Assembly: GCA_024653775.1 (NCBI GenBank)
Contig: JANLHZ010000233.1
Span: forward strand, 1-43,021
Origin: Planctomycetota bacterium
GTDB lineage: Bacteria; Planctomycetota; UBA8742; JACQVU01; JANLHZ01
Length of the DNA: 43,021 bases
Reading direction: 5' to 3'
The number at the start of each line of letters is the position of its first letter. Position 1 is the stretch's first letter. The position numbers and the translations under genes are program-made. This document shows positions 8,688 to 18,000 of the stretch, piece by piece. The notes under the pieces are model-generated. The model was not told where the DNA came from. It saw only the letters and a list, made by a program, of their open reading frames with translations, and made no database searches.

Positions 8688-9414
8688 CGCTTTGCCCTTT
8701 TTTCGAAAGCGCCTCGTTATTCAGCGCGCGGTCGACGAGATCCCGCGGCAGGCTTATATCTACCCAGTGTACCTCGCCTGAAAGGTCGGCGCCTTCTTCT
8801 TCGAACAGTCCTTTCTTCGGAAGTCCGAGGCAGATCGTCATTTCCATCTGCGCGCATGCGCCGAGGACTTTCCCCGTGTTCGCGCAGAGTCCGGAGGGCA
8901 CGTCCACCGCAAGCTTAGGCGTCTTCGTTCTCGATAGTTCCCGCACGATTTCAAGCGCGGTCCCTTCAAGCGGCTTCGTAAGGCCGGTGCCGAAAAGCGC
9001 GTCCACGATTATCACGTCGTCCGGAACGTGATCGTAGATGAACGCGGAGGCGGAGACTCCTTCCTCGATTATCGAAATCAGGCCGTCCATGTTTTCATAG
9101 ATGCGCCTGTTCGTATCCAGATCCGCGGTGCCTCCCGAACTTCCCGCAAGGTGGCAGACGAGGGTTTCGTAGCCGGAATTCATCAGATGCCGCGCTACGA
9201 CGAAGCCGTCGCCGCCGTTGTTTCCCGGTCCCGCGAATATGACCGCGCGGCTCTTCTCCGTCCGGGTCATCAGTTCGATCGCGGCGCGGGTGCAGCCTAT
9301 CCCGGCGTTCTCCATCAGGATCAGCCCTGGAATGCCGTACTCCTCTATCGCGATGCGATCGAGTTCGCGCATCGTTTCTCTTGTAACGGCAATGTCTCGC
9401 AGTGTTCCAGCCAT
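8674..9414 (-). CDS. nnrE: NAD(P)H-hydrate epimerase (YjeF N-terminal domain)
   Basis: The 246-residue protein carries the YjeF_N signature: ELDRIAIEEYGIPGLILMEN near the N-terminus, the phosphate-binding loop GPGNNGGDGFVVARHL, and VDALFGTGL followed by VDVPSGL. The enzyme interconverts the R and S epimers of damaged, hydrated NAD(P)H so that the S-specific dehydratase can repair it. The partner dehydratase domain (NnrD), often fused at the C-terminus, is absent here and must be encoded elsewhere. The gene overlaps the downstream 2Fe-2S gene by 14 bp and is probably cotranscribed with it. The ATG at 9412-9414 is chosen; an upstream spacer of about 258 bp separates it from the divergent CAP-domain gene. 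Confidence 0.93.
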   Translation of the reverse strand: MAGTLRDIAVTRETMRELDRIAIEEYGIPGLILMENAGIGCTRAAIELMTRTEKSRAVIFAGPGNNGGDGFVVARHLMNSGYETLVCHLAGSSGGTADLDTNRRIYENMDGLISIIEEGVSASAFIYDHVPDDVIIVDALFGTGLTKPLEGTALEIVRELSRTKTPKLAVDVPSGLCANTGKVLGACAQMEMTICLGLPKKGLFEEEGADLSGEVHWVDISLPRDLVDRALNNEALSKKGQSDEDS

Positions 9415-9502
9415 AAGTCTCCGCTCGTTTCGACGTCCGATATTTATCAGATTCTACACTCGATTTTAAGATTTTCCGCAGAATTAGGGAACGTCGAATT
9501 GC

Positions 9503-9563
9503 AAATTACGAATTACGAATGCGATCCTCACCAACAACTATCCGCTACCAACTATTCGCTACC
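9503..9563. repeat. Heptamer-based microrepeats in divergent spacer
   Basis: Two short tandem strings lie in the spacer between nnrE and the CAP-domain gene. AAATTACGAATTACGAAT is at 9503-9520. CAACTATCCGCTAC, repeated once with one change, is at about 9533-9563. Both have periods of 7 or 14 bp, like other strings in the window (28870-28901, 32560-32582). They carry no recognisable gene. Confidence 0.6.
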
Positions 9564-9597
9564 CAAGATTAAATCTCAGTAAATCCGGGTTCATCAG

Positions 9598-9626
9598 TGG
9601 ATAAACTCACCGCGAATTTTTATAAT
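9598..9626 (+). promoter_or_regulatory. Putative sigma-70-type promoter for the CAP-domain gene
   Basis: TGGATA (9598-9603), a 17-bp spacer and a perfect TATAAT (9621-9626) precede the ATG at 9673, predicting a leader of about 40 nt. GAGG lies seven bases before the start codon. This is judged by eye only; the -35 box matches the consensus at four of six positions. Confidence 0.4.
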
Positions 9627-9672
9627 CGGCCTCAAGTTTCAAAAGGGTTTCACGAATTCGAACGAGGTCTGT

Positions 9673-11115
9673 ATGTTTGCAAGGTCGATTCTGATCGCTC
9701 TTTCCGTGATCGTGATCGCGTCTCACGGGAGCTTCGCCGATACCGTCATCTTAAGGAACCAGGAACGGATCAGGGGAGTAATCGAATCTGACGAGCCGTC
9801 CGGAGTCGTCATTCTCACCACCCGCGGGCAGCGGCGCGAAATCACCCGTAACGACATCCTTCGGGTAGAAAAGGACACACTTACCATCAATCAGGGACTT
9901 CGCGCGGTGTACGAACGGAATCACGCCAGCGATGACGCTGCGCAGAGCGCGGGCGCCGGAAGTTCCGGAAATGTCGCGCAGGACGTCGAACGCTACCTTC
10001 GCACGGACAACCCGAACGAAAGATCGACCCTCTCGCGCTCGATTCGCTCATCTGGGGCGGACGGAAGAACGATCGTTCGGGATAAGCTCGATAAAGCCTT
10101 CGCGGACCTGAACTCAGCGCTGCTGACGGGCGGTCTCTTCGAGCGCATTTTCCGGAGCGAAGTAGAGCAGGCCGCGGAGAAACGCCGGGAACTCGTCGGT
10201 CTGATCCGCGACGGCGTGCAGTATCCCGACGACAAACGCAGGCCGTATCCGGAGACGCAGCAGAAGATCGACGATCTGACCCGCGATCTCCGAAGCTGGC
10301 TGAATTCGCTCGACGCGGAGGCGTCGCTTTCGAATTCTTCGGAACTCGCGGAGGAGATGCGCGAGATTAGCCTGCTCGAAGCTCTCGTCGGCTCGGACCA
10401 GCAGGAGCGCGCGAGCTTTTTCTCCTCGCTTGGCAGGGAGATCAAACGCAAATTCCCGCACGTTCCCGCTGCGGACGAACTTCCCGCGTTTCCCCGCGAC
10501 TCGACCGCGACCGACGGCGAGAGGATCATCGTCAACCTTGTGAACGAGTACCGGATGATGCTCGGAATCCATCCTCTGATGCCGAATGAGCAGCTCACAC
10601 AGAGCGCCCGCGGTCACAGCGGAGATATGAGTCGGCTCGGGTTTTTCGATCACACGTCGCCCGTTCGCGGCAAGGAGTCGATGAGCGATCGCATAAGGCT
10701 CGCGGGGTACACATTCCGAACTATCGGCGAGAATATCGCGATGAATCCCCGCGGCCCGACTGCGGCGTTCGAGGCGTGGCTGCATTCGCCGCCGCACCAC
10801 AGGAACATCATTAATAGCGGCTTCCTCGACATCGGCGTGGGCGAAGCGGTTCCGTATTACACGCAGAACTTCGGCTCTACTCCGACGGGCGAGGTGAGCG
10901 AGGATTTCGATACTCAGGACGCCGCGTCAGCGCCGCGGGACGCGCAGGCCGGACAGAACGACGCGAACGGAAATCAGCAGCGCCAAAGCGAAGGCGCGGC
11001 GAACAGAGGAACCCTGCGCGACGTAGTCGACGACAACGAGAACGTTGAAGGCGAGAATCTTTCGAATTCCCGCCGGAGGAATCAGGACAATCGGAACGAA
11101 AACCGCGACAGGTAA
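9673..11115 (+). CDS. Exported CAP (SCP/PR-1-like) domain protein
   Basis: The 480-residue protein begins with a classical signal peptide ending SFADT near residue 23. Next comes a small beta-rich segment (TVILRNQERIRGVIES..., residues 23-70), of the kind seen before TPR or CAP regions in exported proteins. Residues about 80-280 are charged and helical. Residues about 285-410 form a CAP domain with NEYRMMLGIHPL, GHSGDMSRLGFFDH, GENIA and WLHSPPHHRNI, so the conserved His/Glu pairs of the family are present. The last about 70 residues are Asp/Asn/Gln/Arg-rich and probably disordered. Bacterial CAP proteins are extracytoplasmic, and their biochemical role is mostly unknown. GAGG before the ATG and the -10 box upstream support this start. 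No partner is evident nearby. Confidence 0.88.
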   Translation: MFARSILIALSVIVIASHGSFADTVILRNQERIRGVIESDEPSGVVILTTRGQRREITRNDILRVEKDTLTINQGLRAVYERNHASDDAAQSAGAGSSGNVAQDVERYLRTDNPNERSTLSRSIRSSGADGRTIVRDKLDKAFADLNSALLTGGLFERIFRSEVEQAAEKRRELVGLIRDGVQYPDDKRRPYPETQQKIDDLTRDLRSWLNSLDAEASLSNSSELAEEMREISLLEALVGSDQQERASFFSSLGREIKRKFPHVPAADELPAFPRDSTATDGERIIVNLVNEYRMMLGIHPLMPNEQLTQSARGHSGDMSRLGFFDHTSPVRGKESMSDRIRLAGYTFRTIGENIAMNPRGPTAAFEAWLHSPPHHRNIINSGFLDIGVGEAVPYYTQNFGSTPTGEVSEDFDTQDAASAPRDAQAGQNDANGNQQRQSEGAANRGTLRDVVDDNENVEGENLSNSRRRNQDNRNENRDR

Positions 11116-11158
11116 ATATCGTCGCGGTGTAAATTCGTCGCAAACAAGATGGTGATAA

Positions 11159-11416
11159 ATGACAAACAAGGCATCGAAAAAGAAAATAGAAAACGCAGAG
11201 AAGAACCTGCACGTCAAAGGCTTCACGCCTGCGCAGATTTACGAGCTTATGAAGGTTCTCGAGAACTACGCCGAACGGATCTTCGATCGGATCGATCAGC
11301 TTACGGACGAGGTCAAGAATCTGAAGGCCGCGCTCAAAGGGAAGTCCGGAAAGCCCGCGGCGAAAAAAAGCGCGGCCTCCAGAAAGGCCCCTAAAGGCCG
11401 GGCGAAGAAATCGTGA
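11159..11416 (+). CDS. Small coiled-coil protein with Lys/Ala-rich tail
   Basis: This 85-residue protein has no family I recognise. Residues about 8-57 form a charged amphipathic helix (FTPAQIYELMKVLENYAERIFDRIDQLTDEVKNL), probably a dimeric coiled coil. Residues about 58-85 are a basic Lys/Ala/Ser tail like that of histone-like or phasin-like proteins, which suggests binding to nucleic acid or another polyanion. Its stop codon overlaps the GTG start of the next gene (GTGA), so the two are very likely translated together. The ribosome site is weak (GGTGA before ATG). Confidence 0.65.
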   Translation: MTNKASKKKIENAEKNLHVKGFTPAQIYELMKVLENYAERIFDRIDQLTDEVKNLKAALKGKSGKPAAKKSAASRKAPKGRAKKS

Positions 11417-11967
11417 AGATTCGAATCGCTGTTCGGGACTATTTCTTCGCTGTTTTTATCGCGATCGTTCTATGCTGCGTTTTCGGGATGCTTCATAATC
11501 AGATGAGTTACAGCGTCTCCGCCGAGTATTTCACGAAGTTCAAGTTCATACAGTTCCGACTCGCAGATTCCGAAAGTTCGGAAAGATGGCGCGCCGCTAT
11601 CGTTGGATTACTCGCTTCGTGGTGGATGGGAATCCCTATCGGACTTGTCATGTCCTCAGCAGCGAGATCGCGCAGAGAACCTTCACGCACATTCGTTATC
11701 GCGGCGAAGATGATGATCGCCACCCTTGTCGTAACCGTTTGCTTCAGCCTTACTGGACTCTTGATCGGCTTTTTTGTCGCAGGTCCGGAACGCCCGGCGT
11801 GGTTTCATTTTGACGAAGTCGAAGACGCCCGGAGTTTCCTTCGCGCAGGATGGATGCACAACTTCTCCTACCTCGGCGGCGTCGTGATGATGATAGTCTG
11901 GGTGGTTTACGCAATCGTTTGGGGCCGAAGGAGTAAACGCGCAACGTCAGGAACGCATCTCGTGTGA
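11413..11967 (+). CDS. Conserved-type integral membrane protein
   Basis: This is a 184-residue protein with four predicted membrane segments (about residues 8-28, 60-82, 95-120 and 150-168). A soluble loop of about 30 residues after the first segment contains SAEYFTKFKFIQF, a phrase I have seen in uncharacterised membrane proteins of many bacteria. No catalytic motif is visible. It starts at GTG 11413, overlapping the previous gene by 4 bp. Its 3' end overlaps the convergent purL end by 21 bp, so there is no terminator between the two transcripts. The function is unknown. Confidence 0.75.
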   Translation: MKIRIAVRDYFFAVFIAIVLCCVFGMLHNQMSYSVSAEYFTKFKFIQFRLADSESSERWRAAIVGLLASWWMGIPIGLVMSSAARSRREPSRTFVIAAKMMIATLVVTVCFSLTGLLIGFFVAGPERPAWFHFDEVEDARSFLRAGWMHNFSYLGGVVMMIVWVVYAIVWGRRSKRATSGTHLV

Positions 11968-14943
11968 GAAGTCCAGCGGCGCGAGCCACACGGCCTTTAG
12001 TTCGTCCACTGATTCGCGGAGGATTTCTTTCCCTTCGCTTGTGATGACGAGCTTCCTGTCTTCGTAGACTTCCGCTACTTTCGCCGCTGGGAGATTTGAG
12101 AGCGCTTCAAGAAACGCGCTTTCATCTTCGGAGCGAACTTCAACGAGGAACCGACTGCACGATTCGCTGAATAGTTTTTCGAGGTCGGTCAGATCGCCTT
12201 CGCAGGGAACGTTATCGAGATTCAGTACGACTCCGCAGTCGCCGCCGAAACACATTTCGCTGACGGCCACCGCGAGTCCGCCTTCCGAGAGATCGTGGAC
12301 AGCGAGCACGCATTCGAGCTTCAGCGCCTCGTGAATTTTCGCAAAGTAGCTTGAATCCACTAATGACTCGGGAGCACGACTCGCCCCTCGCCGCTCGTCC
12401 CTCGATCCTTCATAGACGCTTCCCGCAAGCTCGTCCTTCGTCACGCCGAGAATGAAGACGCTTGAACCGACCTGTTTGAAATCGCTGGTGCGCGCTTTCC
12501 TTATGTCGGGCACGATTCCGAGCGCGCTTATGAGCAGCGTTCCTGGGATGGAGATCGTCTCGCCCTCTTCGGTCACGAATTCGTTGTTCAGCGAATCTTT
12601 GCCGCTGATGAACGGAAGCCCGAGCCTTACCGCCGCGTCGTGGCATCCTTTCGACGCCATCACGAGGTCGCCCAGCGCGTCCGGACGCTTCGAGCTACCC
12701 CAGCAGAAGTTGTCGAGGATCGCGACGCGCGACGGATCGGCGCCGAGCGCGACGACGTTCGAAAGCGCCTCGTCGATCGCCACCGTGGCCATCTTGTATG
12801 CGTCGAAATCCGTGATCGAAGGCCGCATCCCGCAGCCTATCGCGACGCCGCGGAAACTCCCCGTCTCTGGCCGCGGATACAGAACCGCCCCGTCCGTCGG
12901 CGAGTCGCGGTGAACGCCGGTAAACGGCTTGACGACGCTCATCCCCTGCACCTCGTGGTCGTACTGCCTGGTGATCCAGTGCTTCGACGCGACGCTCGGG
13001 TTCGAGAGGACCGCGCGGAGCACTTCGCTGGGACCGCGGACGTCGCCGTCCGCATGAGGGCGCACGCCGTGCGCCCCTACAACTTTGTCTGTTCCCTGCT
13101 CCCTGTCCCCCGCCCCCTTGCGAGTGACGGCGACGCGGTGACTCTTCGGAAGACCTTCGTGCAGGAACTCCATCGAAAGATCGCAGACCTTCGCGCCGCG
13201 GTAGCTTAGCGTCAGCCTTCCGTCGCCAGAGAATGTGCCGATGGCGCGCGCCTCGACGTCCTCCGCGGCGCAGATCGAAAGCACGCGCTCGACGTTCTCC
13301 GCCGGAACCGCGAGCACCATCCGCTCCTGGGCCTCGCTGAGCCAGATTTCGTTGTACAAAAGCCCCTCGTATTTTAGCGGCACCAGCGACAGTTCGACGT
13401 CGACGCCGAGTTCCGCGCCCATCTCGCCGCAGGCGCTCGAAAGCCCGCCCGCGCCGCAGTCCGTGACGGCGCTGTAGAGATTTTCATCCCGAAGCTGCAT
13501 CAGAACGTCGGTCACCTTTTTTTCCGTGATCGCGTTGCCGATCTGCACCGCGCCGCTGCTCGCGACCTCGCTTTCGGAGTCGAGTTCGATGCTCGAAAAC
13601 GTCGCGCCGCCTATGCCGTCGCGTCCCGTGCGTCCGCCGACGACTACAATAACGTCGTCCTTCCTCGCGGCTTTTTCGCTTTTTCCCTTGGGGATGAGAC
13701 CGACGACGCCGCAGAACACAAGCGGATTCCCCACGTACCGAGGGTCGAAAAACAGCGCACCGTTCACCGTCGGGATACCCATGCGGTTGCCGTAGTCGCG
13801 AACGCCGCGGACGACGCCGTCCATCAGAATGCGCGGATGGATCGTTCCCCGCGGTACTTCCGCGTCGCTCATCGAAGGCGAAGCGAAGCAGAAGACGTCG
13901 GTGTTCGCTATAGGGAACGCGCCGAGTCCGGTGCCGAGTATGTCGCGGATGCAGCCGCCGATGCCCGTGCCGGCGCCTCCGTATGGTTCGATCGCGGACG
14001 GGTGGTTGTGAGTCTCGACCTTGAAGCAGAGATCGAATTCGTCGTCGAATTCGACGATCCCCGCGTTGTCCTTGAAGACGCTGACGCACCAGCTCTTGTT
14101 CAAAGTCTCCGTTGCGCGTTTGATCGTCTCCTTGAAAAGGTTGTCGATCTTTTCCCTGCCGTCGACGATGTACGCGGAGTTGAACGTCTTGTGGACGCAG
14201 TGCTCGCTCCAGGTCTGCGCGATGGTCTCGAGTTCCACGTCCGTCGGCTCCTCTCCGGGGCGCGTTTCGCGGAAATGGCTCTGTATCGCGCGCATTTCGG
14301 CGAGATCGAGCGAAAGGCGGTGGTCCTTCGATATCCTGAGTAGTTCATCGTCGGACGCTTTCGACAGCCTGACGTGGTTCAACTTGAATTCAGCAGCGAG
14401 GGGCGAGAGGCGAGGGGCGAGCGTTACTTCCCCATCACTCCTGGAGATGGGCACACTTCCAAGGTGCAGACTTGAAATGCTTATATCCTCGATCACCTCG
14501 TTTGCGAGCAGTTTCGACGCGATGGTCCGCAGGTCCTCCTCGCGGACATCTCCGGCAAAAAGAACGTGGAACGACGTTGTCGCGCCCGTGAGGTCGATCC
14601 CGATGTTCGACGCGGCGCGGACGATGCTCTCCGCTACGGGATTCATCACGCCTTTCTTCTTCGAGATCGTGACGACGCTCGAAAACGATCCCCCCTCGCA
14701 ATAATCGAACGCGCCCGCGCTACGAACTTTGCAGTAAGATACGACGGAATCGACGACGACCTCGCTTGCGAAGCGTTCCGCGTCTTCCAGCGTAATGTCT
14801 CCCTCGACGCGGTAGGTATCGACGAACGCGACGGACTCGACGCTGTTCGCATCGATCTCGCGAATTCTTGCGATAAGACCCTTCGCCCGAGAATCGAAAT
14901 CCTGTGACTTCGGATACACGTCAACGTCAAAGAAGTTCGCCAT
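11947..14943 (-). CDS. purL: Phosphoribosylformylglycinamidine synthase, PurS-PurL fusion
   Basis: At 998 residues this is longer than the common small PurL (about 740) and shorter than the three-domain form (about 1290). Residues 1-220 contain PurS-like and linker segments. Residues about 220-980 are the duplicated synthetase, with VETHNHPSAIEPYGGAGTG (about 307-325), GGRTGRDGIGGATF, IRQYDHEVQG-like TRQYDHEVQGMSVVKP, and FISGKDSLNNEF. It catalyses ATP- and glutamine-dependent conversion of FGAR to FGAM in purine synthesis. The glutaminase (PurQ) must be separate and is not in this window. Three stretches at residues about 169-184, 603-634 and 843-862 are encoded by repeat-like DNA that reads in frame; they fall in linkers or loops rather than the core motifs. 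The gene is convergent with the membrane protein gene and overlaps it by 21 bp. Confidence 0.95.
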   Translation of the reverse strand: MANFFDVDVYPKSQDFDSRAKGLIARIREIDANSVESVAFVDTYRVEGDITLEDAERFASEVVVDSVVSYCKVRSAGAFDYCEGGSFSSVVTISKKKGVMNPVAESIVRAASNIGIDLTGATTSFHVLFAGDVREEDLRTIASKLLANEVIEDISISSLHLGSVPISRSDGEVTLAPRLSPLAAEFKLNHVRLSKASDDELLRISKDHRLSLDLAEMRAIQSHFRETRPGEEPTDVELETIAQTWSEHCVHKTFNSAYIVDGREKIDNLFKETIKRATETLNKSWCVSVFKDNAGIVEFDDEFDLCFKVETHNHPSAIEPYGGAGTGIGGCIRDILGTGLGAFPIANTDVFCFASPSMSDAEVPRGTIHPRILMDGVVRGVRDYGNRMGIPTVNGALFFDPRYVGNPLVFCGVVGLIPKGKSEKAARKDDVIVVVGGRTGRDGIGGATFSSIELDSESEVASSGAVQIGNAITEKKVTDVLMQLRDENLYSAVTDCGAGGLSSACGEMGAELGVDVELSLVPLKYEGLLYNEIWLSEAQERMVLAVPAENVERVLSICAAEDVEARAIGTFSGDGRLTLSYRGAKVCDLSMEFLHEGLPKSHRVAVTRKGAGDREQGTDKVVGAHGVRPHADGDVRGPSEVLRAVLSNPSVASKHWITRQYDHEVQGMSVVKPFTGVHRDSPTDGAVLYPRPETGSFRGVAIGCGMRPSITDFDAYKMATVAIDEALSNVVALGADPSRVAILDNFCWGSSKRPDALGDLVMASKGCHDAAVRLGLPFISGKDSLNNEFVTEEGETISIPGTLLISALGIVPDIRKARTSDFKQVGSSVFILGVTKDELAGSVYEGSRDERRGASRAPESLVDSSYFAKIHEALKLECVLAVHDLSEGGLAVAVSEMCFGGDCGVVLNLDNVPCEGDLTDLEKLFSESCSRFLVEVRSEDESAFLEALSNLPAAKVAEVYEDRKLVITSEGKEILRESVDELKAVWLAPLDFSHEMRS
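12380..12404 (-). repeat. Purine-rich GAGGG/CGAG microrepeat inside purL
   Basis: On the minus strand this reads CGAGGGACGAGCGGCGAGGG followed by GCGAG, encoding part of SRDERRGAS (residues about 847-855). The same motif recurs, on the opposite strand, at 14396-14421 in the same gene. It resembles intergenic low-complexity strings more than a conserved PurL segment. Confidence 0.6.
13058..13076. repeat. Palindrome within a repeat-like insertion in purL
   Basis: A perfect hairpin, GGGCGCAC-GCC-GTGCGCCC, lies in a longer non-coding-like stretch (about 13052-13128) that also holds a pyrimidine-rich microrepeat (TTCCCTGCTCCCTGTCCCC). It is translated as residues about 605-630 (GDREQGTDKVVGAHGVRPHA) in the linker between the two PurL halves. 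It looks like an intergenic palindromic repeat that inserted in frame. Confidence 0.65.
14396..14421 (+). repeat. Purine-rich GCGAGGGGCGAG microrepeat inside purL
   Basis: GCGAGGGGCGAG occurs twice, separated by two bases, and is translated on the minus strand as LAPRLSPLA (residues about 175-183). It is the inverted counterpart of 12380-12404. Its position is in the N-terminal linker after the PurS-like part, where an insertion could be tolerated. Confidence 0.6.
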
Positions 14944-15080
14944 CGGAAGAAATCTATTTCCCCAAACATGATTTTAGACTTCAAAAATTTCTTTTTTGAT
15001 TCTAAATTTTAGTAGCCGGGAGTCTGAAGGCAAATCGCAAAAATTGGCCGGTAGCGTTTGTGAGCGTGGTGAGCAAATAG

Positions 15081-18000
15081 ATGCCCAAAAATGGTCGACC
15101 AAGAAAAGGCGCTCCTCGAAAAACAAAATCCAGGAACGAAACCTCACCTCCGGCGGACAAGGTAGCGATAGTCGTCGCGGGAATGCATCGCAGCGGGACT
15201 TCCGCGCTTAGCCGGGTCGTCAGCCTGCTTGGGGCGGATCTGCCGAAGTTCGTAATGCCCGGCGACGCGAACAACGAAGCGGGCTACTGGGAATCCGTGG
15301 AGGTGAACCGTCTGAACGACGCTATACTCGAGTCCGCGGGCACGTTCTGGCACGATTTCCGCGAGTTCAACTCCGGCTGGTACGGAAGCTCCATCGCAAG
15401 GCAGTTCCGAAAGAAGGCGCTTGAAGCGCTCGATCGGGAATATTCGGACTCTAGTTTTTTTGTTCTGAAAGATCCAAGGTTCTGCCGAATCCTGCCTTTC
15501 TGGCTTGACGCGCTGAAGGAATTCGGCGCCGCGCCGCATCTGATCGTTTGCCTTCGAAATCCACTGGAAATCGCGGAGTCCATCAGAAAACGCGACGGCT
15601 TCGACACGCACCACGTTCTGCTGATATGGCTGCGACACCTGCTCGACATCGAATACGCTTCAAGAGGCATCCCACGGGCGTTCAGCCTCTATAGCAGTCT
15701 CCTCGAATCCTGGGAGGAAGCGACCAACGCCATCGCAAAGAAGCTCGGAATATCCTGGCCTGGGAAAAGCAGTTTCAAGAGCATCGAAATCGAGAAGTTT
15801 CTGTCTAAGGAGTACAAACACCACAATCAGAGCACAAACGGCGTCCTTCGCGGCGCAGGAGTGCACCACTGGGTTTCAACGGTCTTCGATTGTTTATCGC
15901 GCTTGTCGAACGGAACCGCGTTGGGCATACACACTTTCGAACTCGACACCGTCAGAAGGGAGTTTGCAGACGCGGAGTTGGCGTTTTCGAAGCCTCTTGC
16001 GGTAGGAGAGAGCCTAAGAACCGAGTATCTTAAAATCAAATCCGAACTTGCCGCGACCACAGCCAGGCTCAAGGAGTTCGAAACTTCGGTTGCTGAGAAA
16101 CTGAAGGACGCGGAAGAGCTAAGGCGCGACTGCGAAAACAAATCCGCGCGCGTTTCGGAACTCGAGCGCGTGATGGAAGAGAAGGTTGGCGAAATCAACC
16201 GTCTTTGGACGGAGATCGAGAAACGCGACGCCGAGGTAGTTCGCCTTCGAAGCGAGATCGACAGTCGACCGAAGGAAGATGAAGCGAAAAAGATAGACGC
16301 GCTTACGTCGGAACTCGACGTAAGCGAACGCCGGATTTCGGAGATGGAGACCGCGCTCAAGGCTGGAGCCGTCGAAATCGATCGCATAGCGGACGATTCG
16401 AACCGCGCGGCGGATGAAATTGAAAGGCTGCGGAACGAACTTGCGGAATCGAAATCGTTTGCAGAAAAAATATCCGCGCTGAAGATGGAGGCGGAGTTCA
16501 ACGCTGCCGCGGTCCAGGCGACACTCGACTCGAGCGTAGAGGATTACGAAAAGCTGCGCGCGAAGGTCGAGTCGGCGATTAATCGCGCGCGGAATTCCGA
16601 GTCGTCTCTGTTCGAACGCGACGACGAGCTTCGGAAAATCGGGCAGAAACTACACGACGCGGAATCGAAGGTGAGCGAGTTGTCGCAGATAGTCGAACGT
16701 ATTTCGGTGGAGTCTGAGAGAATCCGCGCGAGGACAGAGGCAAGCGACGCCCGGAAAAAAGGTATCGAACGCGCACTCTCGGACAAGCGAAAGGCGTTCG
16801 AAAGAATCGAGCGCGAGGCAGGGCTACTCGAAGCCAGACTTCTGGAATTAGAGAGCGAGTTTCGTAGCGAGATCGCCAGGCGCGACGCTCGAATCGATGA
16901 TCTCCAGCGCCGCGAAGGTGAGCTGCAGTCGGATCGAGACAGATTCAAAAAAGCGCTCGACGGAGTCCTCGGCAGCAAAAGCTGGAAATTCACCAGACCA
17001 CTCCGCAGGTTGATGGCGGTTGCTTCCGGAGAACCCGCGGAGCCTAAGACTAAGCTACCGTGGGACGGGGTTACGGAGGCTCCCGCGGAACTTCGTGCGG
17101 AACCGGCTCCGGTGGAAGCGCCCGCGCCGCAGATCGACGAGGATGCTCTGAGCGACATCCGATCGAGTCCGCTTTTCGACTCAGCGTATTATCTTTCACA
17201 GCTAGGCGAACACTCCGCGGAGGCCGTCGATCCGGCGGCGCACTATCTCTTGAACGGCGCTCGGAGTTGTCTCGATCCCCATCCGCTTTTCGACTCGTTC
17301 TACTACATCGAGAGAAACGACGACGTGCAGGCCGCGAGCCATAATCCGCTTTTGCACTACCTCCGTCACGGCGCGTCGGAGCTGCGAAACCCTCATCCGC
17401 TCTTTGACGCGAAATATTACGTCGCGCAGCTCGATAGCTTCGATCCCGAAAGTCTGAACCCGCTGGTCCATTACATCGAGGTCGGCGCGCGCGAACAGAG
17501 AAAGTCGCACCCGCTATTCGACACCGCGTTCTATCTGCAAAGCAATCCCGACGTCTTCGCGTCGGGGGATAATCCGCTCAGGCATTTCGTCGTAATGGGC
17601 GTGTTTGAAGACCGTGATCCGAATCCGCTGTTTTCGACCCGGTACTATCTTGGTCAGTACCCCGATGTTTCGGAGCGGGGATCGAATCCGCTAGTGCATT
17701 ACTCGGAAACCGGATGGATGGAGGATAGAGATCCGTGCCCGCTGTTCAACACCCGGTACTACGTCGAGCACAATCAGGACGTCGACTTCAGCGCAATGAA
17801 TCCGCTCGCGCACTACTTCGAAATCGGCTCGATTTCAGGGAAGGATCCCTGCGCGCTGTTCGACTCCTCGTTCTACCTGAGCGAAAACCCGGACGTTGCG
17901 AAATCCGGTACGAACCCGCTACAACATTACATCGAAGCCGGTGCGTACGAGGGCCGAAATCCCCACCCGATGTTCGAGTCCGCGTACTACCTGAAATGGA

